Origin: Purshia tridentata
Lineage: Eukaryota; Streptophyta; Magnoliopsida; Rosales; Rosaceae
Assembly: GCA_003254885.1 (NCBI GenBank)
Contig: QANT01007852.1
Span: 62,001 to 126,000, forward strand
Direction: 5' to 3'
DNA: 64,000 bases
Below the pieces are notes generated by a model. The model was not told the DNA's origin. It saw only the letters and a program-made list of their open reading frames with translations, and made no database searches. How positions within the stretch are numbered: position 1 is the stretch's first letter; every line of letters starts with the position of its first letter. Of this stretch, positions 33,253 through 45,299 are shown piece after piece. The position numbers and the translations under genes were made by a program.

Positions 33253-34787
33253 GACCTCCCCTTCCAGCCGCACCTTCCACCCGCGCGTGAAGGCGCGTCC
33301 GGCAGGGGGTTGGCCTTGTCTTTGGCTCGTCGTGGTCACCTCCCCTTCCTCCACCTTCCACTGGTCTTGACTCAGCCCAGAACTCGAGTTTTCGTTCGTG
33401 CACAGTGGGAGTCGCCGGCGGCGATCTCTCTTTTCTGGCGATAGCGCAACCTCCCACCTGCCTAGATCTCTTCCTCTCGTCGAGCCCGTCACAATGGTGT
33501 GCTCCGATCATCCGTTGGACTGCCGTGGGCAGCGAATTGAAGGTGGGTAGGCCGCGGCTTCTCCAACGGAATTCTAGCATTTCTAGCCACCTTTTCCATC
33601 AAGTGAGGTATGATTTTCGATCCCCTCGACCTACTCTTGAAGTCTGTGTAGTTGGTTTGAGTTTAAAACCCATGTTTGTGTTTCACCCAGGTTGGGCAGT
33701 CACGGCCACCATGGCCTCGCTGTGCGTGGTGGTCGTGTTGGGTGTTCTCTAGTGCCTTTCAGCTTCCCTAGAGCTTAGTAGGACCAACCACAAGCACCGA
33801 TGAGTTTTGGGTGAGTTTTCGTGTGTTTTTCAGGGCCGGGCAGCCACCGTGTGTGGTGGTTCCCTCCCGTTTCAGTAGTTTGCCGGCTTGTTTGTGAACT
33901 GTCTGGTCTTAACAGGTACTCTTGGCTCGGGAATTTTTATTTCCGATGTTGTTATACTGCCGAATTTTAGAATCTGAGTGAAGGAGCCATGAAGGGCAGT
34001 TCGATCTTTTCGTGTGGTTTACTGTGAGTGAAATTTAAGTCCAGTTTTGTGAGTGAATTTAAGGTCAGCTAATTTTCATTTCAGTTACTTGCTTGGTTTG
34101 TGGTTTGCTTGTTTGCTATTGCTAGTTAAGGGGGTACGGAATTAGGATTGGAGATCCCGAGGATTAAAAAATGATTTGAGGTTAAAGGATTAAGTAAGAG
34201 ATTGGAGTATCAGTGGTTATATTTGAGGATTAGTGAGTTCCAGTTGGAGAATTTAGATGGATTCCAGGTTAGGATCTTGTGGACTAATTTGTGGTGATTT
34301 TCAGTTTAAAGGGATTAATTGAGGATACTTGAGGTATTACTGATCACAGTAAAATTGATTGGTTTAGAGGATTGGCGACCAAGTTAAGGATTGTGATTTC
34401 TGGTTTGTTGTTTGCTTGTGATTCTAGGCTTAAGGTGGTTCCTGATTTGATTATTTATTTGAAAATCTAATTTGAGGCTATAGTTAGTTTCACTCATACG
34501 AGCTCTAGTGAGCTTACCGGGTTTGTGTTTAAACCCAGTGCACCTTTGGTTGGGTGCAAGGTTTGTTTTACAGGTTAAGTAGGCTGAGGAGGCAGTAGAG
34601 AGAAGACGAGACAGAGGGATGACTAGAAATTTAGAAACTTGTTTTTACACCTTTATTTGAATAACTGTTTTTGTAAATTATAGTTAATTTGAATAAATTA
34701 TTTTATATTCATAGTTCACAGCTTTAGAAAAGGGCTCATAGTTTCAGTTTTCAGTTTTTTTTACGTGCCGAGGGTTGGGGCGTGACA
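32910..34787 (+). repeat. Derivative 5' LTR
   Basis: 1878 bp. It carries a (CT)n run at 33217-33251 that is much shorter in the 3' LTR (36129-36141), accounting for part of the length difference. Pairs of R-region words (GAGCTCTAGTGAGCTTACCGG) lie near 34499. Confidence 0.92.
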
Positions 34788-35820
34788 GAATGGTATCAGA
34801 GCTAGACCGGCCGGAAGTGTGTGGATTGCAAGACCCAGGGACCAAGACCCTAATGTGGGCGGCTGTGGGGCAGTGGCAAGCTACCAGGCGAGGTGAAGTG
34901 AGTGATCCCACACCGCCCAAAGCTGGGAAGGTGATGTTACAGAGGAAAGAAAGTCAGGGAAAAGCTATAGTTTCAGTAAAGTAAGTTTGAGAAAGAAATG
35001 AATTTTCAAAGTATTTTCAGGAAAGTATTTCGGTTTGAGCCATGAAAATTGTTTGAGAAAGTTTTAGATGTGTCCTTCGTGCTGCCATCGTCTCTCCTAC
35101 TCCTCAGCAAGTTTAGAAGAGTTGGAAGTTGGTTTAAGAAAAGTTTGAGTTTTGGTGAAGTTGTTCAGTGAAACAGGGTTAGCTTGGTTAAGGTTTAAAA
35201 GGGACTTTAGTAGGTAGAACAGTTTCACCCTAGCGAGTTTAATTAACGAGGTAGCAGAGTTACCGAGGAAGTAGCTAGGTGGGACCTAGGCTGTGGACTT
35301 ATGGATGTTCAGGGTTAACACGTTAGTAAATTTTTCTTGAGTTGTAGGTCGCTTTTGACCATCTTACCCAAGAGTTGTCGTGGTTTTTTTTGACGTCATT
35401 TAGAGTTGCGCAACAAAAGCATGGTTGAAGTTTAGAAGAAGCAAAATCGAGAGTTACCGAGAGTTGTGGCAAGACAGGCTACTCAAAGGAAGTGCAGACC
35501 TTGCGGGTTAGACTTGGAAGTTTCGGAGTTCAGTTGTGTGAAGAACACGACAAGTTCGTTACTGCTAGTTCTTTAGTTAAGGCTTACCTGTTTCTTGCTT
35601 GTTTGTGTTAGTACTCAGTTTTGCTTTCAGAAAGGTTGTAAAAAGGGTTTCAGTTTTGAAAAAGGGTTTTGGTTTTGAAAGAAAAAGTTTCAAAGAGCAT
35701 TCAGTTTTGACGTGTTGCTTGTACTTGCTTGTGCTTGTTTGTTGGTGACTGTGAGAAGTCACTTCCTTGTTACTTTCCCTTGGGAATTTCGAGTACGAAA
35801 TTCTTTTAAGGTGGGTAGGT
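34788..35820 (+). other. Derivative interior, non-coding
   Basis: PBS at 34791-34802, then about 1 kb with no conserved retroviral motif. It ends GGAATTTCGAGTACGAAATTC (a near palindrome) and the purine tract before the 3' LTR. Confidence 0.75.
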
Positions 35821-37648
35821 TGTAAGACCCCATACCTTCCAAGGTTGTTTAAAAAGTTTTTAAAGGATTTTGGGATTTTATTGTGAGACGTAAAATGTTT
35901 TGGGGCGTTTTTCGAATTTTAAATTTGATTTTAAACTTGGGGCAAAAGTTGACTTTTTGTTCTGGTGACGTTTTGGTTTTGACTTTGGGTTCATTCGAAA
36001 GTTTTTGTTCTCACGAGTTCATAGGCACAAAGCACGCGTCAAACGAAGCTATGGTTTGGAAGTTAGGAACATGTGAAGGAAGGGGCAAAAGTCAATTTCT
36101 CCTCACTTTCTCTCTCCTCTTTCCCGCACTCTCTCTCTCTCGCGACCTCTCCCTCCAGCCGTACCTTCCACCAATGCGTGAGGGCGCGTCCGGCAGCGGG
36201 TTGGCCTGGTCTTTGGCATGTCGTGGTTGCCTCCCCTTCCTCCACCTTCCCTTGGTCTCGACTCAGCCCAAAAACAGCCTAGAACCTAAGTTTTCGTTTG
36301 CGCACAGTGGGAGTCGCTGGTGGCGATCTCTCTTTTTCGGCGACGGCGTGACCTCCCACCTGCCCAGATCTCTTCCTCTCGTCAAGCCCGTCACAGTGGT
36401 GTGCTCCAATCGTCCGTTGGACGGCTGTGGGCGGTGAAACGAAGGTGGGTAGGCCGTGGCTTCTTCGACGGAATTCTGGCGTTTCCGGCCACCTTTTCCA
36501 TCGAGTGAGGTATGGTTTTCAATCCCCTCGACCTCCTCTTGAAGTTTGTGAAGTTGGTTTGAGTTTAAAACTCGTGTTTGTGTTTCACCTAGGTTGGGCA
36601 GTCATGGCCACCACGGCCTCACCATGCGTGGTGGTCGTGTTGGATGTTCTCTAGTGCCTTTCAGCTTCCCTAGAGCTTAGCAGGACCAACCCCGAGCACT
36701 GGTGAGTTTTCGTGTGTTTTTCGGGGCCGGGCAGCCACCGTGTGTGGTGGTTCCCGCCCGTTTCAGTAGTTTGCCGGCTTGTTTGTGAACTGTCTGGTCT
36801 TAACAGGTACTCTTGGCTCAGGAATTTGTATTTCTGATGTTGTTGTGTTGCCGGATTTTAAAATCTGAGCAAAAGAGCCATGAAGGGCAGTTCGGTCTTT
36901 TTGCGTGGTTTACTGTGTGTGAAATTTAAGTCCAGTTTTGTGAGTGAATTTAAGCTCAGCTAATTTTCAGTTCAGTTACTTACTTGGTTTGTGGTTCGCT
37001 TGTTTGCTGTTGCTAGTTTAGAGGGTACGGAATTAGGATTGGAGATCTTGAGGATTTAAAGATTATTTGAGATTAAAGGATTAAGTAAGAGATTGGAGGA
37101 TCAGTGGTTATATTTGAGGATTAGTGAGTTCCAGTTGGAGAATTTAGATGGATTCTAGGTCAGAATCTTGTGGACTAATTCGAGGTAATTTTCAGTTTAA
37201 AGGGATTAATTGAGGATAATTGACGTATTACTATTGATTGGTTTAAAGGATTGGTGACCAAGTTAAGGATAGTGATTTCTGGTTTATGGTTTGCTTGTGA
37301 TTCGAGGCTTAAGGTGGTTCATGATTTGATTATTTATTTAAATTTATAATTTGAGGTTACAGTTAGTTTCACTCATACAAGTTCTAGTGAGCTTACCGTG
37401 TTTGTGTTTAAACCCGGTGCACCTTTGGTTAGATGCAGGGTTTGTTTTACAGGTTAAGCAGGCTGAGGAGGCAGTGGAGAGAAGACGAGGCAAAGGAACT
37501 ACCATAATTTTAGAAACTTGTTTTTACACCTTGATTTGAATAACTGTTTTTGTAAATTACAATTAATTTGAATAAATTATTTTATATTCATGGCTCACAA
37601 TTTCAGTTTTCAGTTGTTTTTCACGTGCTCGAGGGTCGGGGCGTGACA
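35821..37648 (+). repeat. Derivative 3' LTR
   Basis: 1828 bp, same ends as the 5' LTR. It is visibly diverged from it by scattered substitutions and indels, so the insertion is not recent. Confidence 0.92.
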
Positions 37649-37653
37649 TTTAA

Positions 37654-38037
37654 TGATTATGACTTGTATGTATGAACTTACCACTTGTATGTATGAACTT
37701 ACCACTTGTGCGTATGAGAAATGTTGTCAAGTAGAAATTAGAGATTGGTAACCTCTAGCTTCTAAAGCATGTTGCATAAGAGTGTGGTAATTTAAAAGCA
37801 CCTTGGTTGGATTGTTTTAATTGCTTGGATTTCTCATCCTTAAAACTTTATGCACTTAGGGTTTGCTATGGCATGAATCGTAGGTAGTTAGCTATCACCT
37901 TGATTGGGGTAGTTGATAACAGGAAAGTGGATGTACCCTAATTCACCTTGGCGGGGGTTAGAAGGAAATCTAATATATCTAATTTGGCATAATCATTCAT
38001 TGCATTGTTTGTTAAATAGAAGGGTTAGTGTGAATGA
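37654..38037. other. Short non-coding spacer with a 21 bp tandem repeat
   Basis: ACTTGTATGTATGAACTTACC occurs twice and a third partial time at about 37669-37715. No gene. Confidence 0.6.
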
Positions 38038-40037
38038 TGATTGTTTTCTTAGAGCAAAATTATTAAACATTTATTCCAACTCTAAGTTTAACTCGCAAGT
38101 GCACGAATCGTAGAGTAGAAAGGGGTGCAAAATATGAGGTCGATCCCACAGGGAATGGGTCTAGTAGCAATAAATCAACTCAGCCTAACATATTAGAAAC
38201 ACTAACACACGCACACAGAAAAGGGGTTTAGAGAAGGTAGAAAAACAAAAACACAAACACACAAACTACCAAACTATCAATGAGCAACTAATATGATAAC
38301 ATGCAATTTCAAAAGACTACGAACACAAAGTTTGCCTACCAAAAGCTTTGGCTATTTCCTTTTGGCGTTATACCCTCCTTATGAATATACTAGGAGTCTC
38401 TTAAACCTGCCCTAGCAAGTTAACTTGCATGTTCCTAGACAATCTAGGCCAATCACCCATGCAAGAGTCATTAGGATTTGTGAAGATGACAAACACATAG
38501 ACCGTATATCCACCTTGATGTACACTACGTCATTTATGAATACTATTATCACAATCAGTTCTTAATTAATTGCTTGTTACTTCTAAAATTGTCATCCTTT
38601 TGAGCTTATTCAATTTTATAACAATCACTAGATGCTTCATCCCTAAGGTAGCTAATCTTAAAAGAATCTACATCTAATGCCATTCTAACAGATAATAGGA
38701 TTTTATGCAAGTACCATTATCATAAATTACAAGAAACCATAATTCAAACATTGATCAATAATAGAGGCTTCATCATCCACTCAACAATGCATAAAAGTGA
38801 TTAAAACATAAAACAAAAAATAAAAGAACTAACTTTCATTATATAAAAATAATCAATGAATCCATAATGGAAAAAAGTAGAAACTAATTAACTAATAAAC
38901 AAAAGAAGAAAAGGAAGAAAAACCCAAGAAGGAGGCAGCGGCTAGGCTTGGGAAAAGCCTAGGAACTTGTGACTAGGGGTAGGGCAACAAGCTATGAAGC
39001 TTGCCCCCAAGCCCTAGGGCTTCACCCATGTGGCTCCCTCTTTCTCTCTCTCTAAAGCTGTGTAAAATCTGGTCTGAAAGTTGATGTTTGCTTGATTCAA
39101 ATAATGAGGAGGGGAGGCCTTTATATAGGAGTAAGGAGGTGGAGATTCCTTTGCTTGCAAGGAAAGGGTTTACTTGCACTCCAAGAATGGGTCTTGGGCT
39201 GTTTTGAGCAAGTAGACGTTTTCTGGTCGCTGAACTGCTGTGCTGTCTTCACTAAAATTGCCATATCTTGAGGTAGGAGTGTCAAAATCGAGTTCCATAA
39301 AATTCCCTACGAACCTAACATCCGTATCTTTCCAACGATATATGGCTTGATATCTGATTTGATCTAGAGAAATACAGGATTGCTGTCGAATTTACTGCTC
39401 ATATTTCCAGGGTTTTGACTTCCTTGCAAGTTAAGGACTCCTTGAGATCTTTGACTGAGTCTTCCAAGATCTTCCTTCCTAACTAGGATTCCAGCATTGG
39501 GAAAGTCTTCTAATGCAAAAATTAGGCGCATGGGCTTTTTGAATATGGACTTGGATTTGGCCTAATCTCCTCTTCCTTGCCTGTCTTGTCTTGAGGCCCA
39601 ACAAATTGTAGAAGCTTCTAGAACCTTTGACTTTGACCCCACATTTCCTAATCCCACTAGGAAAACTTATCCAATTAGGATTTCACTTTTACCATCATGT
39701 CCAACTAGGGTTATGTTTTTCTAGTCCAATTAGGATTAGGTTTTCCTAGTCCAACTAGGATTTCTCATTTCTGGCCCTGAACATTGATAGTTTTCCTAGT
39801 CTGGCTAGGATTCCTTATTTAAGTAGGATTTCAGCTTCTTAGTTCTATCAAGATTTCTTTAGTTTCCTAGATTGATCAGGAATTGTCTAATTTTGGCTCT
39901 TTTGGCTTCTTTCTTCATCAATGCTTCAATTAACCTACAAAACACAAAAGTAAAGCAAAAGACACAAAAACGTTGAGTTCTTGCACTCTAGGTTAAGGAG
40001 TTAGTATGCAAAAATAGTGTAAATTGAGCACTCAACA
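38038..40037 (-). mobile_element. Solo LTR, family E, first copy (2.0 kb)
   Basis: The minus strand starts TGTTGAGTGCTC and ends AGAAAACAATCA. AATGA flanks it (38033-38037 and 40037-40041, with one base shared between element end and repeat). It aligns over its length with 45525-47324. A TATA-like TATATAAAGG lies at about 39117-39126 on the minus strand. A segment with GAGGTCGATCCCACAGGGAA lies near the 3' end. Superfamily not determined. Confidence 0.78.
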
Positions 40038-40427
40038 ATGAACCCCAAAATCCCAAATCTCATATCATCATCAATTTAATTTGTACATGAATTTGCTTGC
40101 TTCCCGTTTTAAATTAGTTTGTCTTTAATTTTAGTGTTACATGTTATCACTCAACCAACCAACAACCAAACACTACTCATTTGTGCATATCATGATGCTT
40201 AGTTGTGGCTTTGCATGGTGCATAGTAGCTTGTTATTAGTCTTTTACCCTAAAATTAATCTAGCTTGTGGTTAAAGTCCCAATCCAATTTCTTGGGTACA
40301 ACCAGCCCCTACTTCCCATCCCATACTAAAACTTGACAACCTTACACTTGAGGTAGAGAAATCAACAGTTTACAATATTACTTTTCTTAATAACTAATAT
40401 CTAAAGAGTGATGTCTATTAAGGTTAT

Positions 40428-40889
40428 TGTTGTAATGAATACTTGCAACTAAACTAATCTTTAGATATTTCTGAATGACAAATAAGCATATCCTATATGA
40501 ACTAGTATTACTCAATGTGTGGTATCCACATGCTACAAACAAGCTATTGTTTAAGTCAAGTCCTTTAAAGAGTCAATTAAGGAATTGGACTCCTATAATG
40601 TCTTGATAGGAGGCATCCGGACTCTACTGCCTCTATAAATGGCGCAGGTCCCTGGCCACACAAACCTCTCAAAAGTTATTTAGCATTCTCTGTACCATCT
40701 GTGAGAAGCTTTGTGTTTGCGTTGTGCCAGAAGACTTGTGTGCTTGACTCTCTGTTTAGTATTCATCTCCATGACTTCAATAGGTTAGCATTGTGTGTTT
40801 CTTGTACTCATGTAACGCTAGTTAGGTGTTTATAAGTTTTACTTTTGATTAATAGTTTGGTGTGTTGCAGTAGTAGAATGTAGTTTACA
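40428..40889 (+). mobile_element. Copia-type 5' LTR, family F, with PBS
   Basis: It ends AGTTTACA at 40889, followed by TG and a tRNA-Met-type PBS with one change (TGGTATAAGAGCC, 40892-40904). TATA-like CTCTATAAATGG lies at 40631. Shared blocks AAGTCAAGTCCTT, AGGAGGCAT and AGGTCCCTGGC tie it to the LTR at 54013-54673. The start is estimated from a TGTTG word; no TSD found. The interior (40905-41434) is AT-rich leader and then breaks off. Confidence 0.6.
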
Positions 40890-40904
40890 TGTGGTATAAG
40901 AGCC

Positions 40905-41434
40905 AACACATCTAAGCTAATAATAAATTAAAGAATACATCACTGCCTTCAGTTATATCCAATTTACATGAGTACTTTGCTATAGATAATTGATTAATTC
41001 TAAGAGATTGCATTTTATTTTATCTGTTGATTTTTTAAGTTAATCCTAAGCCAACTATCAGTACATTAAATGTTTGCTTATATTGTCAACTATTGATTGC
41101 TTTATTAAATTATATCAATTCAATTAGTAGTTGAATTCATTAACAAAGCTATTTTCTATTCAGATATGTATGTTTTATTCCACGAAAAGACGATGGCTTT
41201 TCCTAGGCTTTTGGTCATAGTTTTCATCATTAGATATAGTAAATTCTTATGACTAATTGGAATTGTGATCGAAGCCTCATCTTTGGCATAGAAAATGACA
41301 AGATCGCCCCCAGATCTCACCCTAAAACCCCAGAGCGATCCTGTGGGGACGTCACACCCTTGCGACGTGGGCCCCAATCCTACTGATAAATCGGTGGCAA
41401 ATCCTTTAATGAAGACATTATCAAAAAACAAAAA
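40905..41434. other. Leader-like non-coding stretch
   Basis: AT-rich DNA after the copia PBS; it includes a 91-codon minus-strand frame (41156-41431) with no recognised domain. No supported gene. Confidence 0.4.
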
Positions 41435-42014
41435 TGATATGCCCTAAATAACCAAAGTAAGATCCAAAATCCTTAAAGTACTTGTAACTTAGTACAACAG
41501 CCCACACAAAAGGAAATCTTAACAAATCACCCAACGGGTGAATTAGAGCATATCTATTAGAGTTATACAAACCTTAAAGATAACTTAAGCGGAAATTAAG
41601 AATATAAAGATGTTCATCCTACTCCGTCTTGAAAGTCTTAAGAGTAAGAAGTGGCTCAACGCTAGCTGGCTCGACCTTAAACTTCTTCACCTGGGGGAGA
41701 AATTGTTTTGGAAAACAATTAATGAGAAAAATCTCAATGAGTGGCCAAAAATAACCTTAAATCATTTCCTTCAAATCTTTCCTTTCAAAAACTTATCAAA
41801 ATAGCTTCAGTCAATTTGAAATCCCTAGTTTAAAATCTTAAGTTCACAAACTCTTTCAATAACCATGGGTAACACCTTCAAATAATCAATTCAAATAAAA
41901 AGCAAAATCTCATTTGAAATCCCAAGAGTAAAAGAGATATATATATATATATAGTTACCAAAATGAGTTGAAATGCTTTAGATTCAAATAAAAATAATAT
42001 CATCATACTCAAAT

Positions 42015-43766
42015 TGTAAGACCCCGTACTTTTCTAAGGTTATTTTGAAAAGTTTTTTTTCAAGAATTTGGAGATTTTATTTGAGATATAAAGTATTTTT
42101 GGGGGTTTTTCAAATTTAAAGTTAATTTTAAACTTGAGCAAAAGTTGAGTTTTTGTTCGAGCGAAGTTTTAGTTTTGACTTTGGGTCCGTTGGAAAGGTC
42201 TTGTTCTCACAAGTTTGTAGACACGAAGCACTCATCAAACAGAGCTACGGTATGGAAGTTACAAATTTGTGAAGAGAAGGGCAAACTTGTAATTTTGAAA
42301 AGTTAGTTTTGCAAAACCCAGTTTTTCTCTCATTTCTCTCTCCTCTCTCCCGTACTCTCTCTCTCGCGACTCTCTCTCCCAACCACCACTGTCACCAGCA
42401 TGTGGGGCCGCGTTCGGAAGCAATTGCGGCTGGAACTTGGCCCACCGTGCTCGCCTTCCTCTCCTCTTCCTTTCCCTGGTGGCGCTTCCCCCTGAAACAG
42501 CTTTGAACTAAAAAACCAGCTCATCGCGCACAGTGGGTGACTGTCGGCGGCGAACTCCCTTTTTCATCGATGATGTGACCTCCCACCTGCCTAGACCTCT
42601 TCTTCTCGTCGAGCTCATCATGCTGGTGCCCTTCGATCGTCCATTGGAGCTCGTTTGGCAGCGGATCGATGGTGGGAAGGCCGGCGGCTTCTTCAGTCAT
42701 TTTCTTCCTTTTCTGGCAGACTTTGGTCGTTGACCCAGGTTTGAAAGTTGGTCATTTCAACCTTCTCTACGTGCCCATGTGTTGGGTTGTGGCTGATTTC
42801 AAGTTTTGGAATTTGTGCAGGTTAGCCACCGCCAGCCACCACGAGTTCCTCCGTGTGTGGTGGTGCTAATGACTCAATTCCTTAGTTTTTGGCCTCTGGC
42901 CAGTCACCTGAAGCCTTGGTGAGTAGTTGGTGAGTTTTTGTGCGAGTTTTGGTGTTGGTTTGTGGCTGGGAAACCACCGTGTGTGGTGGCAGCTGCTGTT
43001 TCAGTTTTTTAATGGCTTAGTTTTGTTGATTGTATGGTCTTAACAAGTACCCTAGGCTTAGGAATTGTATTTTCGATGCCGTTGTGCTGCCGGATTTGAG
43101 AATTCGAGCAAAGATGCCATGAAGGGCAGTTTGGTCTTTTCTCCTGGGTATACTGTGAGTGGAATTTAAGTTCAGTTACTTTTGGTTGACTTGTTTATTG
43201 ACTTGCTTGCTTGGTAGCTATATAAGTGGGTACGGTATAGGATTAAATACCCCGAGGTTATTAAGGTTATTTTCAGCTTAAGGAATTTAATTTGAGGCTA
43301 ATTGGGAATTGCTAATTATTGTGGTTTGAATGATATTGAGGATTAGTGAATTATTTGAGGATTTGTGAGATTAACTTGAGGTGTTTGGAACTATTTGAAT
43401 GTTTATTTGATTGATAATTAGTGGAATCTTGGTATGATTTGAGGCTTCAGTTGGTTTTGTAAATTGATTATTTTAATTTTATTTTATTTGAGGTTATTGT
43501 AAGTTGTTTCACTCATACGAGCTCTAGTGAGCTTACCGGTTTTGTGTTTAAACTCGATGCACCATATTTGTGGTGTAGGGTTTGTTTTATAGGTTAAGCA
43601 GGTTGAGGAGGCAGTAGAGGGAAGACAGGGCAGTGGGACCACTTTGAAAAGGCTTGTATAAATGTATTGTGAAACACAACTGATTTGAATAAATGTTTTA
43701 TGCTCATGGCTCATTAAAGGTTTCAGTTTTAATGTTTTTCACGTGCTAGAAATTCGGGGTGTGACA
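42015..43766 (+). mobile_element. Solo LTR of the 32910-37648 family (1752 bp)
   Basis: TGTAAGACCCCG to GGGGTGTGACA, flanked by CAAAT at 42010-42014 and 43767-43771. It aligns with both LTRs of the derivative at 32910-37648 but is more diverged. It interrupts the LTR of the minus-strand chromovirus. Confidence 0.92.
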
Positions 43767-45299
43767 CAAATCCTCCACTGTAGTACCCGAGGCTTATCCT
43801 CGGCCGTAGCCATTATCCTCGGCATCTGCACGCGTATGGATCTGGCTTCAGCTGTACCAGTTTCCAGCACATGCGACCCTAATTTCTTTGTATCACAGTG
43901 ACATATTCTCATCAATACGTATGTAGATAAAACACCAGAACACACAGCTTAAAGCCTATATGTGTGAACCAATGGGTCCCGAAGACTTGTAACTAACCTT
44001 AACCTTGAATTAGGGTACTGACTAGTGGTTTAAAAATCATAACCCAACCTCATAATAATATATATCATACTCAAATTAACTTATAATAATAATGACTTCC
44101 ATACTGTTCAGAAATGCCTCCAAATAGCTCAACTCAACACAAGAGTTTATTAAATACTAGATGCCTTTTTAAAACAATCAAGCAATACCTTTTAATAAAT
44201 CCTTAAATCAAATTTAAAGGAATAAATCATTTAAAATTTTATTTGAAAATAAAGTCTACTCACAACTTAGCAAGCTAACCACAAGCCTCGCCGACAAAAA
44301 ATGCGAAAGTTCCTAAATAGTGTTAGATCGCTCGAAATGCTCGGTTTCCTTTTCCAAGTGTCTTGTACATGAATAACAGGACAAAAACGATTCATTAGGA
44401 CCCTAGAATCGAAGTGAGAACTAAAAACGCTGCTGCCCGGTCTAGCACCGCCACACACGATGGAGCCATTGAGGTTGCCGGTGGTGAACAGTGACCATTT
44501 CGACGACGTCTCAAAATTCAACAATTTTTACATCAAAATGATGGGTTTGAAGAGAGGACCAACCTTTACAACTGGGCCGAGTCCAAAAAGTAGCTTGAAG
44601 TGGTCAAAAAACACCAATTTTCGACTGAGCCACTATTCATCCAACTTTCACAAACCTCCACAAAAATCAACAATCTTTATATGGATTTGAAGCTTAGGAT
44701 GAGAGGATTCCAAAAATGTAAGAATCGAGACCAACCAACGTCGGAGGCGATAGGGATCTAGTAGGAAAGCTAACAGCATTGCGAGTTTCTTTTGCACTAT
44801 TTGCCACATGTAGTGGTATGATTGACAAATGACCACTTGGGTTGGAAACAAGGGGGCAAGAGCATAAGAAATTTCATGGCCATAAAAGGCCGAATGCATC
44901 GCCACATGCCGTCAGAAGATCCGGCTTGTGTGGTGGTCGCCGGGAGGACTAAATCACGAAAGAAAATTGTGATTTTGGGTAAATTTCTGATTTCAGAAAA
45001 TGAATTTCCTTTTATACTTTCACCTCCAAGTTTTAAACAGTCATAACTTTCAAACCATAACTCTGATTCGCGATCCGTTTCTTCCTACGTGCTCTGAGCT
45101 CGAGCTCTATCCAACCAACTTAAAAATTGGGTCCAAAGACTAAATATTCTAATGGGTCCTTTTAAACCACAAACTTTCCTAATAAGGTCAAAACCGTAAA
45201 ATCACTTGCAAGCCTTGAACCAACCAGAATTTTAGCTCAAAAAAGACGGGTCGTAACAACATACCTCCATTAAATAAACTTCATCCTTGAAATTTAAAT

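Larger units (their letters stand above)
32910..37648 (+). mobile_element. Coding-deficient chromovirus derivative with two full LTRs
   Basis: The 5' LTR spans 32910-34787 (TGTAAGACCCAG to GGGGCGTGACA, 1878 bp) and the 3' LTR 35821-37648 (1828 bp). TTTAA flanks the whole (32905-32909 and 37649-37653). PBS TGGTATCAGAGC begins at 34791 and a purine tract AAGGTGGGTAGG ends at 35820. The 1033 bp interior has no gag-pol domain, only a 69-codon frame over the PBS and short frames. LTRs match the solo LTR at 42015-43766. It has the form of a deletion derivative (LARD-like) that would need proteins from a full Tekay-like element. Confidence 0.92.

Noticed and set aside
33152-33580. 142-codon minus-strand frame and overlapping plus-strand frames
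   Set aside because: They lie within an LTR and span the (CT)n run; the equivalent region of the other LTR is not conserved as coding.
41156-41431. 91-codon minus-strand frame as a host exon
   Set aside because: No domain recognised and it lies between a copia leader and a chromovirus LTR end.
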